Shown here: piece by piece, positions 7,437 to 14,990 of the stretch
Position numbering within the stretch: the stretch's first letter is position 1
How the letters are laid out: every line of letters starts with the position of its first letter
Assembly (NCBI GenBank): GCA_035505975.1
Contig: DATJQJ010000029.1
Coordinates: 1-15,081 of the forward strand
DNA length: 15,081 bases
DNA from: CAIKOD01 sp035505975
Lineage (GTDB): Archaea; Halobacteriota; Methanomicrobia; Methanomicrobiales; Methanospirillaceae
Direction: 5' to 3'
Notes under the pieces: generated by a model
What the model saw: only the letters and a program-made list of their open reading frames with translations
Database searches by the model: none
What the model was told of the DNA's origin: nothing
Made by a program: the position numbers and the translations under genes

Positions 7437-7562
7437 TTGCGATCCCAATCAGATTTGTCTGTTCCTGTTGTTCGATCTGTAAGTATGAATAACCAACCCT
7501 TGTATCATCGATCGGGATGGGTTAGTCGATGACCCGGATCGGTCAGACCTCCGGGCCAGGAA

Positions 7563-8429
7563 TCAGAGCGATTCCTTAATTTTCTCTATGACCCGCTCGA
7601 TTGCATGTGCAGTCTTCGAATCTCCCTGACCGATTACAGAGGGCCGCCCTTCGTCTCCGGCCCGCACGAGCGATGGGTCGAGAGGGATCGAACCGAGGAA
7701 TGGCACATCCATTAATTCTGCCAGCATCCCGCCACCGCCCGTTCCGAAGAGATCGATCTTTTCCCCGCATTTCGGACATAAGAGCGCGCTCATGTTCTCA
7801 ATAACACCAAGGACACGTACATCCATTTTCTGAACGAACCGTATAGATTTCCCCGCATCGAGCGTTGCAACGTGTTGTGGCGTGGTCACGACGACTGCTC
7901 CCGAAATATTCGGTGCGAGCTGTATGATTGACAAAGCCTCATCGCCTGTTCCGGGGGGTAGGTCGACCACGAGATAATCGAGACTGCCCCACTCAACTTC
8001 TTCCAGGAACTGCTGGATCGCAGCCATCTTCATCGGTCCACGCCATACGATGGGAGTTGTAGAATTTTCGATCAGAAACGCCATCGACAAAACGCTAAGA
8101 TTGCCGGTGACCTGGACAGGCTGGATTTTATTTTGCACAGTCTGCAGTTTACGATCCTGGACACCAAGCATCATAGCAAGGTCCGGGCCGTGGATATCGA
8201 GGTCGAGAATGCCCGTCCTGGTTCCGTTTTTAGCAAGCGCTGATGCTAAATTGACTGAAATGGTACTCTTCCCAACGCCTCCCTTTCCTGACAAAACCAG
8301 AATCACATGTTTGACATCGACATCTGATTTTTTGGGGAGGCCCTTACTTCCACATTTTGATGGTTCGTTTGGTACTGCCCTTTCCCCGGTGGTTGTTGTT
8401 TTGATACTATTTGTCTGGCTGTCTACCAT
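7563..8429 (-). CDS. Mrp/NBP35-type P-loop ATPase, iron-sulfur cluster carrier
   Basis: This 288-residue protein of the Mrp/NBP35 (ApbC) family should bind a 4Fe-4S cluster at a dimer interface and pass it to target proteins in the cytoplasm. The deviant Walker A motif SGKGGVGKST lies at residues 47-56, DLDIHGPD follows in the switch region, VVDLPPGTGDE marks Walker B, and the cluster-binding pair CPKC occurs in ENMSALLCPKCGEKIDLFG. The first 40 residues are polar with a single Cys (residue 26) and look disordered. I start at the ATG at 8429 because GAGGTGA lies five bases upstream; the TTG at 8444 overlaps that site. It follows the Cys-rich peptide by 107 bases and precedes DUF134. MinD-type division ATPases are excluded by the CxxC pair. 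Confidence 0.93.
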   Translation of the reverse strand: MVDSQTNSIKTTTTGERAVPNEPSKCGSKGLPKKSDVDVKHVILVLSGKGGVGKSTISVNLASALAKNGTRTGILDLDIHGPDLAMMLGVQDRKLQTVQNKIQPVQVTGNLSVLSMAFLIENSTTPIVWRGPMKMAAIQQFLEEVEWGSLDYLVVDLPPGTGDEALSIIQLAPNISGAVVVTTPQHVATLDAGKSIRFVQKMDVRVLGVIENMSALLCPKCGEKIDLFGTGGGGMLAELMDVPFLGSIPLDPSLVRAGDEGRPSVIGQGDSKTAHAIERVIEKIKESL

Positions 8430-8536
8430 GATTTCACCTCTCAAAATTTTGCATTACTTCCTGCTTCAGTCGGAATATCGATAAAATCACTATCCCGCGT
8501 TAAACAACGAATAAAAATGCCGCTATCATTACAAAA

Positions 8537-8710
8537 TCAATTGCAGCGACAGTGGCCGTCGCCGTAGGTGTTCGTATTGCCGCAATTGCACTGTTCATCC
8601 GCATTCCTGCATGAATCCGATGATCTGGTTTTACCAGTACAATTTCCGGCATGATGACCCGCTTTGCGGCAGCATCCCTGATGATTCCCGGTCCCGTTAC
8701 ATTCTGTCAT
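8537..8710 (-). CDS. Cys-rich small peptide (57 aa), candidate substrate of a radical SAM enzyme or a metal-binding peptide
   Basis: The product has nine cysteines in 57 residues (4, 13, 14, 24, 34, 41, 43, 54, 56), four histidines and many Gly, Asn, Thr and Ser, with no hydrophobic stretch and no signal peptide. The paired CC and the CNC and CRC groups suit thioether or metal chemistry. I prefer the ATG at 8710 because AAGGA lies nine to twelve bases upstream; a GTG start at 8731 would add seven basic residues. It has a promoter with the best copy of the shared palindromic element and is followed by the Mrp gene. From memory, methanogens carry short Cys-rich peptides thought to be partners of Mhun_1560-type radical SAM enzymes, as found 4 kb away here. 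A metallothionein-like role is the main alternative. The pairing is an inference. Confidence 0.7.
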   Translation of the reverse strand: MTECNGTGNHQGCCRKAGHHAGNCTGKTRSSDSCRNADEQCNCGNTNTYGDGHCRCN

Positions 8711-8740
8711 TCTTTTGGTTCCTTTTCGCACTTTTTTTTG

Positions 8741-8775
8741 TGCTATTATTACTCATATGAGCAAAAGTAATTAAC
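8741..8775 (-). promoter_or_regulatory. Promoter and operator-like element B of the Cys-rich peptide gene
   Basis: On the minus strand TTAATTACTT is a TATA-like box, followed by GCTCATATGAGT (8762-8751), the cleanest copy of the element (11 of 12 positions of the perfect palindrome ACTCATATGAGT). It lies 40 bases before the ATG of the Cys-rich peptide. The rest of the gap to 8982 shows no gene that I can support. Confidence 0.6.
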
Positions 8776-8982
8776 CTTGGCATAGTACCTATACTTATCC
8801 CGGAAGAGATTGCCGGCAGGCACCAGATACATCCCATAGAGCTGATCACGCACGGTTAGTTATGAAAACCCCTCTCAATGGATCTGCCGGCTCCGCAGTA
8901 ATCCACACGCATGATTGAGTATTGCCCTTCCGGGTACCCGAATTTTCCTAAAATCCCTGACCGAGGTGTTGCCAGACCAAAT

Positions 8983-10012
8983 TCAGTCGAAACGGAATTT
9001 TCCCCCGGGCACCGATATCTCGAACTTTGCACCCGCACCTTCGATGCCGGTTTCGCATATGGTCAATCCCTTAATCGCCAGGATTTCACGACTGAGGAAA
9101 AGACCGAAACCAGTGTTTTTACGAATCCTTTTTCAAAAATCCGTTCTTTAAGGGATGCGGGTATACCGACCCCGTTGTCCTCGTACACGATTAAGACTGT
9201 AGAATCACCCGGTTTCGAAAAAGAGAACCTGATATGTGATACGTGTCCGCCATGCCGGAGAGAATTATCGATCAAATTGACAAAGACTTTTTCAATCATC
9301 GGATCAGCATAGATCTCCAGGGAATCCAGATTAACTTCCAGAGAGACCCCTTTTACCATGCGCACGGATACGATCGTTTTGATGCAGGTAGCTAAATTAC
9401 GCCATTGTGGCGCCTGTACACCAATATCCTGATAATCGTTAGTAAATGCGATCTGGCGCTGGATTGTATTTGCTGCATGCACGCTGCTTTCAATATAGCT
9501 GCTCACATCGGGATCAGAAATTTTCTCCTTCGACAATTCCAGGTAACCGAGCAGTACCGTGAGCTGGTTGAATATATCATGCCGGGTAATGCTCGAAAGG
9601 AGGTTCAGTTTCCTATTCGCAATTTCGTATGCCTGTTGGGAAGCTAAAAGTTCTGCATTTCTGTCAACAATTTCGCAATGACAGATATCCATCTTCTCAG
9701 CAAGACTACCCACCACCGCCGCCACGATGATAAGCATCGCTCCCGCACTATCGATTCAAAAGGAAACAACACATTTATGGAGAAAGCAACGATTATTTGC
9801 AGACCTCCGAAAAACAAGGCAACCCATATCGCCTTCTTCCCGTACCACAGTCCGGCAACAACGATTATCAGATAGAAAAACTGGGAATAGACGACCGAAA
9901 TATGGAGATAATAGTGAATGACAAATTCCAGAAATATACCGGTCGCTAAGCAGAGCAAAAACATAGGGCTGGGCGCTGCTAGTTTCGGTCCACCAGGATA
10001 TCCGTTTTGCAT
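8983..10012 (-). pseudogene. Membrane sensor histidine kinase, broken by two single-base frameshifts
   Basis: Reading 10012-9742 gives an N-terminus with about three to four membrane helices (for example FLLCLATGIFLEFVIHYYL). The frame then shifts at the GGG of 9742-9744; adding one G gives VRGAMLIIVAAVVGSLAEKM. The second part (9741-9123) holds the dimerisation box SSITRHDIFNQLTVLLGYL with the phospho-acceptor His, the N box NLIDNSLRHGG, the G1 box EDNGVGIP and the F box IFEKGF. A second shift at about 9121-9122 again looks like a missing G; the next frame gives KNTGFGLFLSREIL (the G2 box) and ends FEISVPGGKFRFD at 8983. Repaired, it would be a normal archaeal kinase of about 340 residues. 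No response regulator is nearby. It is either a young pseudogene or a result of sequencing error. Confidence 0.8.
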
Positions 10013-10047
10013 TCACTGGCAACGATCCCTCGAAGTAGTTAAATTTG

Positions 10048-10070
10048 GAATATATGAGCATTTAATCCTC
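10048..10070 (-). promoter_or_regulatory. Promoter of the histidine kinase gene with half of the shared element (D)
   Basis: On the minus strand GGATTAAATGCTCATATATT lies about 40 bases before the kinase ATG. It shares the exact nine bases TGCTCATAT with elements A and B, but the right half of the palindrome is lost (ATTC instead of GAGT). The TTAAAT and CATATATT stretches could serve as the TATA box, so the match may partly reflect promoter base composition. Confidence 0.35.
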
Positions 10071-10317
10071 ACTTTCGTTCATAGAGGATTCAGATAACCT
10101 GGCTTTGTGGGCGAGGGTTCCTGTCTTGTGGCGTCCTGGATGCGATGGGGACTGTATGGGAACCTGTTAATTCATTGCTTACCGGTTGACTACTGTTCCC
10201 TGACCATCCTGGTTCGTGAGAGCATGAAGGGCATCGTCCAATTATTGGCAGATTCAGGGCGGGAACGGTCCCTGCAAAAAAAAGGACATACATCAAATCT
10301 TTTCAGTTCTCAATTTC
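10071..10317. other. Intergenic region without a supported gene
   Basis: Open frames of 68 codons (minus) and 80 codons (plus) cross this stretch, but neither has a recognisable motif or a good ribosome binding site, and both look like chance frames. The right part holds the A-run that I read as the permease terminator. Confidence 0.5.
10276..10283 (-). terminator. Poly-T terminator of the permease gene
   Basis: Eight T residues in a row on the minus strand, 34 bases after the permease stop codon, fit the U-rich terminators of archaea. No strong hairpin is needed or evident. Confidence 0.5.
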
Positions 10318-11580
10318 TTAAGGGATTTTTTGGCCATTTTTCCGCTTGAGGAGAATATACACGCTGACTCCGGTTCCGAGTCCGGCAAAACCGATAATCC
10401 ATGCATTCGGGCCAAGAAATGCCATCAGCCCGATGCAGGTAAAGGCGCCGATTACTGGAATAACGGCGGGATAACGCCTCTTAGTAGCGGGGATTTTCAT
10501 AGCGGCAGCATTGGCAATCAGGTAATAGACGAGCATTGCGAATGTGCTCACAGTCACGACAAGCGAAAGATCGGCCAACAGAATCGCTGCAATCATAAAT
10601 GAACCGGTAAGCCAGATGGCATAATGCGGAGTGGAAAAACGGGGGTGGAGCCTGCTTACCGATGAGGGGAGGTCATTACTCCTGCCCATGGCAAATACGA
10701 TTCTCGATACCCCCATGATCGTTGTCAAAAGCACGCTTGCCGTGGCGATCATGGCACCGATCGACACGATAAATGTCGCGCCTTGGTTTCCGGCGGCACT
10801 TATAGCTGCTGCAAGCGGCGACATGGAACGGGAGAGGGTGTCCGTTCCGACCAGCCCCGTCGCAGTCAGACTGACGAGGACATAGAGGAGCGTGGAAATC
10901 CCGAGTGCGAGATAAATCGAGCGGGGAATGGTATGCTCCGGGTCTTTTACCTCTTCTGCCATGATTGTGACGCGGGCAAACCCCGTATAGGCAAAAAAAA
11001 TGAGAGATGCACCCATGAAAATTCCGGTAGGGCCGGCTGGGGCAAACGGAGTAAAATTATTGATTTTGAAATAGCCAAATGCAAAAGCAATAAAAAACAG
11101 GAGGATAAGGACTTTCAGCGATACGAGGATATTGTTGATCAGTGTGGATTCTCTGACACCGATATAATTGATCATGAGAAATATAAAACAAATTAGCACT
11201 GCAATCATTTTGACTGGTATACCGGGAAATAACGTGACAAAATACTCTGCAAACCCAAGCGACACAGCAGCACCGACAAATATGTTGGAAAATATCCAGA
11301 TCCATCCGGCGATATAACCGATAAAGGGCGAGATAAGAATCCTTGCAAACGAGTATGTCCCGCCTTCCCTGGGAAGACAGGCAGAAAGTTCAGCGACGCT
11401 CATAGCCGAGAAGACTGCAATAGCCCCGGCGATTAAGACGGACAGGACCATTGCCGGCCCGGCAAGACCTGCAACGATCCCGGTGACGATGAAGATCCCT
11501 GATCCGACGATCGCCCCTACACCAAGGGCAGAAGCACCAAATAATCCAATTTCGCGTTTTAAGCGGACCTTTTCAGGCAT
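10318..11580 (-). CDS. APC superfamily amino-acid permease
   Basis: This 420-residue integral membrane protein is of the amino acid-polyamine-organocation family. The N-terminus carries the family motif GASALGVGAIVGSGIFIVTG (about residues 14-33) in the broken first helix, and roughly twelve hydrophobic segments follow. Typical parts are LPREGGTYSFARI in the second to third helix region and IFFAYTGFARVTIMAEEVKDPEHTIPRSI in the sixth helix and following loop. Substrate cannot be told from sequence; an amino acid such as a neutral or cationic one is usual. It appears to be a single-gene unit, with a TATA-like GTTAATTAAG at 11674-11683 and a T-run terminator. It is intact, in contrast to the broken genes on both sides, and has no obvious tie to methanogenesis. 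Confidence 0.9.
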   Translation of the reverse strand: MPEKVRLKREIGLFGASALGVGAIVGSGIFIVTGIVAGLAGPAMVLSVLIAGAIAVFSAMSVAELSACLPREGGTYSFARILISPFIGYIAGWIWIFSNIFVGAAVSLGFAEYFVTLFPGIPVKMIAVLICFIFLMINYIGVRESTLINNILVSLKVLILLFFIAFAFGYFKINNFTPFAPAGPTGIFMGASLIFFAYTGFARVTIMAEEVKDPEHTIPRSIYLALGISTLLYVLVSLTATGLVGTDTLSRSMSPLAAAISAAGNQGATFIVSIGAMIATASVLLTTIMGVSRIVFAMGRSNDLPSSVSRLHPRFSTPHYAIWLTGSFMIAAILLADLSLVVTVSTFAMLVYYLIANAAAMKIPATKRRYPAVIPVIGAFTCIGLMAFLGPNAWIIGFAGLGTGVSVYILLKRKNGQKIP

Positions 11581-11712
11581 TTTCTACCCAGTTTCTGGAA
11601 CCCGGAAGGAATTGAACATCCCTGATGCATGAGATAGTCCAACAAGTTCCACGTCACCTGACTTGTCGGCACTCTTAATTAACATGGTGGTAATCTCCAC
11701 TCCGTGGAAAAA

Positions 11713-11882
11713 ATGCCAACTTCATATGCAGAGATATCGGGTTGGCTTGCAGGTTTCGGGCTTTTACACCGATAGAAGCCGAATTAATGGCCAAAATGGC
11801 AGAACATGTAAAAACTGTGCATAAAATAGAAAAAATCCCTCCTGATGTAATGGATAAAATTAAATCAGCAGTCAAACCCTGA
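11713..11882 (+). CDS. Small DUF1059 protein with an apparent one-base frameshift at the start
   Basis: The open frame from 11715 reads ANFICRDIGLACRFRAFTPI and then EAELMAKMAEHVKTVHKIEK with IPPDVMDKIKSAVKP, a clear DUF1059-type protein (usual form M-x-x-F-x-C-R-D-x-G-x-x-C, a helix with AEH..VH and an IPP segment, about 56 residues). The expected Met codon is present at 11713-11715 but one base out of frame: ATGCCAAC instead of ATGGCCAAC. No other ATG, GTG or TTG precedes the domain in frame after the TAA at 11690. Internal starts (TTG at 11741, ATG at 11787) would cut off the first Cys or more. The gene lies just before trmO in the same direction. Function is unknown. It is either inactivated by a lost G or affected by a sequencing error. 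Confidence 0.65.
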
Positions 11883-11951
11883 TTATTTTGTATTTCCGGT
11901 GCAATGAACCCAAACCAGATAGTTCATGGAGGTTTGCATACATTCCTCTTT

Positions 11952-12377
11952 ATGCCCTTTGATATTATCCTGATAGGAATCGTACATTCTCCTTATCAGA
12001 CGCGAACTGAAGCGCCCCACCAGGGGCGCTTTTCAGAAACGGTTTCAGAAATCGAGATTTTTGACGCATATGCAGAGGGATTAAAGGACATCGAAAAACA
12101 TTCTCATCTCATCATCCTGTCCTGGTTCGACCGGTCAGACCGGACTGTACTCCTTGCTACGCCACCTCACAGCGGTATAGAACATGGGGTATTTGCCACC
12201 CGCTCACCTGAACGACCGAATCCTGTCGGGTTATGCGTTGTGGAGTTGATCGGGCGAAAGGGGACGATACTGAAGGTCAGGGGCCTGGATTCTCTTGATG
12301 GAACCCCGGTAATCGATATTAAACCCTATTTCCGGGACCTCGACTGCATGACCGGAAAAGGGACGACCGGTGGATGA
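11952..12377 (+). CDS. trmO: TrmO/TsaA-type tRNA (t6A37) N6-methyltransferase
   Basis: The 141-residue product belongs to the TrmO (TsaA, VirR/YaeB) family, which uses S-adenosylmethionine to methylate N6-threonylcarbamoyladenosine at position 37 of certain tRNAs. Family segments are IGIVHSPYQTR at the N-terminus, PHQGR, SHLIILSWFDRSDR in the middle, VFATRSPERPNPVGL with the conserved RSPxRPNP motif, and DSLDGTPVIDIKPY near the end. I place the start at 11952 because family members begin a few residues before IGxIxSP; an in-frame ATG at 11904 would add 16 residues, and GGAGG at 11928 is badly placed for either. It follows the small DUF1059 gene and ends convergently with the mcr operon. The shorter C-terminus suits archaeal members, which lack the bacterial extension. 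Confidence 0.88.
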   Translation: MPFDIILIGIVHSPYQTRTEAPHQGRFSETVSEIEIFDAYAEGLKDIEKHSHLIILSWFDRSDRTVLLATPPHSGIEHGVFATRSPERPNPVGLCVVELIGRKGTILKVRGLDSLDGTPVIDIKPYFRDLDCMTGKGTTGG

Positions 12378-12422
12378 ATACCATGGAAACAACCTGCCGG
12401 TATAGATTTTACCTACGCTAAT

Positions 12423-12433
12423 TCTTTTTTTTT
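12423..12433 (+). terminator. Poly-T terminator after trmO
   Basis: A T-rich run (TTCTTTTTTTTT) on the plus strand begins about 45 bases after the trmO stop and faces the mcr terminator, as expected between convergent genes. Confidence 0.5.
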
Positions 12434-12492
12434 CAACCGAATTTCACAGTAAACACTCTATCAATGAGTCTGAAAATTTTTCTGCTCAATTA

Positions 12493-12512
12493 GGACAAAA
12501 AGAAAAAAAATG
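12493..12512 (-). terminator. Terminator of the mcr operon
   Basis: On the minus strand GGGTAAACCCCCCA is followed by TTTTTTTTCTTTTT, about 20 bases after the mcrA stop. The GGGT/ACCC part can form only a very short hairpin; the T-run itself is the likely archaeal stop signal for this highly expressed operon. Confidence 0.65.
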
Positions 12513-12530
12513 GGGGGTTTACCCGTGCCA

Positions 12531-14216
12531 TTACCTGGCCGGGATAATGAGTGCACGCTCTCCGGCGGGCATGAAGTCGCGGATTGCACCACGTGCAAAC
12601 TCGCGGCGTGGCTCGGCGAAGTCGAACTTCAGCGAGGGGTCGGCGAACGTGATCTTGAACAGCGGGGAGAGTGACCATGCGTCGCCGCGGCCGTAGTGGG
12701 CTGCACCGGCGATTGCTGCGTATCCTCCCTGGTGACCAACGTTCATGGCGTAGTTCGGGTAGTTTGCCCCACGGAGTTCGTGGACACAGCCCTCGTCTGC
12801 TCGGATTGAGAGCGAGTTTGCCGAACCGCACTGGTCCTGGAGGTCGTAACCGTAGAAGCCGAGACGTGACCATCCCTCTTTGTGGAGGAGCATGGACATG
12901 TACCAGGCGTTCACACCGGCGTTTGCATTGAAGGTTCCGATACCTGCGGTAACCCCTGCTGCTGCAGCGAGAACGGTTGCACGCTGCGAACCGCCGAAGT
13001 GGCTCTCGAGTGCAGTCGGGAACTGCTCGTACTGCTCCATACCGTACATGGTGACTTCCGAGGCGACATCGCTGACTGCGTCCTGCTTCAGCGGGACCTT
13101 TCCTGCTCCGCCGTACTTGGACTTTACATAGTCCATACCGTAGTAGCAGTAGTCGTCGAGGATGTTGTCGGTGTATGCAGCGGTTGCATACTGGGTAAAC
13201 CCGACACCGCCTGACATGTAGGATCCGAGCCAGATCTGGTCGTAGAGCATACAACCGGCTGCGACGACTTCAAGGGATGCCTTGACCGGGTCGTTCGGGT
13301 ATTTCCGGTCTGCCTGGATGATATCGGCCATGTGACCGAACTTCAGGCCACCGGGCTCGTTGGGTCCACGGGCACGCCGTGCCGGCAGGATCTCGGCCAT
13401 CTGGATGGCGGCTGCGTGCTTTGCTGCGAATGCAAGGTCGGCGACTGCGGCTTCTCCGGCGCACATGTGGTAGGCACCGATGAAGGTCATACCGAGCTGC
13501 ATGGCTGACCATCTCGAGGTGGTCCCACCATCGCAGGTCCTTGAGACGGTTGTCGGGATGTGAACGGCCTGCCACATCGACTTGCCGACCGCTGCCTTGA
13601 GTGCCTCGGCACTCTTCTTCGGGAAGAGCTTGTCGAGGTTTAAGACGAACTGTGGCTCGAGGTCGTCGGCCATCTCGTCGTCACCGGTAAAGACCTTGAC
13701 GTAACAGTCGTCGACAAGGGCCGGGTGAGTCTCGACCATGTGTTCCTGGACGACGGCTGCGCCGGGCATTGCGTGGTTCAGCACGTGGAGGTATTCGTTG
13801 ATGGTCTCAGGGGTGACTTCCTTGCCGAGACGCTTCTGGAGGGTCTGGTGGGCGAGGTCGAGACCCACAATGATGGTCCTCCTTATGTCGTCCCACATCT
13901 GCTGCATTGCAGCGTTGTTGACGAAGTGGAGGTCATCGCCTTCTACGAAGACGCCTGTTCCGCTGACCTCGTAGGACATCAGCTGGCGCTGACCGAGCGG
14001 GATACCGCCAAGGTGGCAGCGGATCGGGTCGTATGCAGAGATACCGCGTTCCATTGCGACTTTCTGGCCGGCCTTGACGAACTCCATCTTCCTTGGAGAC
14101 TGCTTAAGTCCCTCGCGGGCGAAAACGGTTTCCTTTGCCTGGGGGTCTTCTGCGAATTTTGTCTTGAGTGCCTTCAGGAAGAGCTTCTGGGTTCTCTCGA
14201 TTTTCTTTGTTGCCAT
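12531..14216 (-). CDS. mcrA: McrA, methyl-coenzyme M reductase alpha subunit
   Basis: This is the catalytic subunit of the nickel (F430) enzyme that makes methane from methyl-CoM and coenzyme B. All hallmark segments are present in the 561 residues: QEHMVETHP with the axial Ni ligand Gln157, LGSYMSGGVGFTQYATAAYT with active-site Tyr343, and LGFYGYDLQDQCG. By alignment in memory with the Methanothermobacter enzyme, the residues that carry modifications are also conserved: His267 (AAKHAA), Arg281 (PARRARGPNEPGG), Gln411 (GGSQRA), thioglycine Gly456, Asp461 and Cys463. Whether each is modified in this organism cannot be read from DNA. GGAGTGATC at the end of mcrG provides the ribosome binding site, six bases after the mcrG stop. 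The usual order mcrBDCGA is kept. Confidence 0.98.
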   Translation of the reverse strand: MATKKIERTQKLFLKALKTKFAEDPQAKETVFAREGLKQSPRKMEFVKAGQKVAMERGISAYDPIRCHLGGIPLGQRQLMSYEVSGTGVFVEGDDLHFVNNAAMQQMWDDIRRTIIVGLDLAHQTLQKRLGKEVTPETINEYLHVLNHAMPGAAVVQEHMVETHPALVDDCYVKVFTGDDEMADDLEPQFVLNLDKLFPKKSAEALKAAVGKSMWQAVHIPTTVSRTCDGGTTSRWSAMQLGMTFIGAYHMCAGEAAVADLAFAAKHAAAIQMAEILPARRARGPNEPGGLKFGHMADIIQADRKYPNDPVKASLEVVAAGCMLYDQIWLGSYMSGGVGFTQYATAAYTDNILDDYCYYGMDYVKSKYGGAGKVPLKQDAVSDVASEVTMYGMEQYEQFPTALESHFGGSQRATVLAAAAGVTAGIGTFNANAGVNAWYMSMLLHKEGWSRLGFYGYDLQDQCGSANSLSIRADEGCVHELRGANYPNYAMNVGHQGGYAAIAGAAHYGRGDAWSLSPLFKITFADPSLKFDFAEPRREFARGAIRDFMPAGERALIIPAR

Positions 14217-14222
14217 GTTTGA

Positions 14223-14987
14223 TCACTCCATTGGCATGAAGCCATATTTTACCCTCAGCGCGTGGATGCGCTGGATGTATTCAACAGCCTCTGCGTCGTC
14301 ACGGAAGGCAACGCTGCCGTTCGAGTTGTAGATCGTGGTGTGTGCCTTGAGCCACTTCTCGTCCATCGGCTTCCCGACTTTCACGGGCTTGTCCAGGGGT
14401 TCTCCGATCTGGTTCTTGACGTAGTTGACATTGCCGGATTTCTTGTCGAGAACACAGCGCTGGAGCATATCGAACATCATACCGTCTTCTGCGAGCCTGA
14501 GCGAGTGTCCGTGCACGGTTGCGCCACGGATACCGGTGCGGGCCGGGTCGAAGAGGTTGGAAGCAACGAGTTCCTTTGCGTATTTCTCAAGGTCTCTCTC
14601 ACGGCATTCGATGATCTGACGGCCTGAAAGGGTACCCGGGTCCATGCCGCGGTAGCGGTAGCTCTCGAGATACGAGCGCTGGTACGGGTGGCAGGGTGCA
14701 TTCCACATCGAGTCGGTGAACTGGATATACCTGACACGGTCTCCTGCCTTGGCTCCGTCGGTCGGAGTTACAATCTTCCTGATCGGGCAGGCTGGTTCCT
14801 GCTGCTCGGCGAGCGGCGGGTGGGCGTTCGGATATGCTGCACCTGGTGCACGGTGGCCCATGAGCAGGACGATATCCTCGTCGCTGATGTCACGCATCTT
14901 CTCGAGCTTCTGGGCTGGGTCCATCTGCTTGCGCCTGTTTTCGGCGGGAAGGGTGGATCCTGGCCCATATTGTGGTTTATAAGCCAT
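14223..14987 (-). CDS. mcrG: McrG, methyl-coenzyme M reductase gamma subunit
   Basis: This 254-residue gamma subunit of MCR contains the typical start MAYKPQYGPG, the MGHRAPGAAYPNAHPPL segment (about residues 43-59), GDRVRYIQFTDSMWNAP CHPY (about 82-102) lining the coenzyme site, and SGRQIIECRERDLEKYAKEL. The length fits the family (about 250). AAGGAGTGATTAA lies just before the ATG and overlaps the mcrC stop, and mcrA begins six bases after its TGA, so the three genes are co-translated from one transcript. Confidence 0.97.
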   Translation of the reverse strand: MAYKPQYGPGSTLPAENRRKQMDPAQKLEKMRDISDEDIVLLMGHRAPGAAYPNAHPPLAEQQEPACPIRKIVTPTDGAKAGDRVRYIQFTDSMWNAPCHPYQRSYLESYRYRGMDPGTLSGRQIIECRERDLEKYAKELVASNLFDPARTGIRGATVHGHSLRLAEDGMMFDMLQRCVLDKKSGNVNYVKNQIGEPLDKPVKVGKPMDEKWLKAHTTIYNSNGSVAFRDDAEAVEYIQRIHALRVKYGFMPME

Positions 14988-14990
14988 CTT

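Noticed and set aside
8856..9038. 60-codon minus-strand frame after the kinase
   Set aside because: It overlaps the restored kinase C-terminus in another phase, and the part beyond (MRVDYCGAGRSIERGFHN) has no recognisable family and no good ribosome binding site.
10090..10349. Open frames of 68 (minus) and 80 (plus) codons in the gap before the permease end
   Set aside because: No recognisable motif, no ribosome binding site, and the two frames overlap each other.
12490..13254. 254-codon minus-strand frame, very rich in Arg and Cys
   Set aside because: It overlaps mcrA in another frame and its odd composition is typical of an out-of-frame reading of GC-rich coding DNA.
13725..14222. 165-codon open frame on the plus strand
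   Set aside because: It is antisense to mcrA, without motif or promoter; mcrA codon use explains it.
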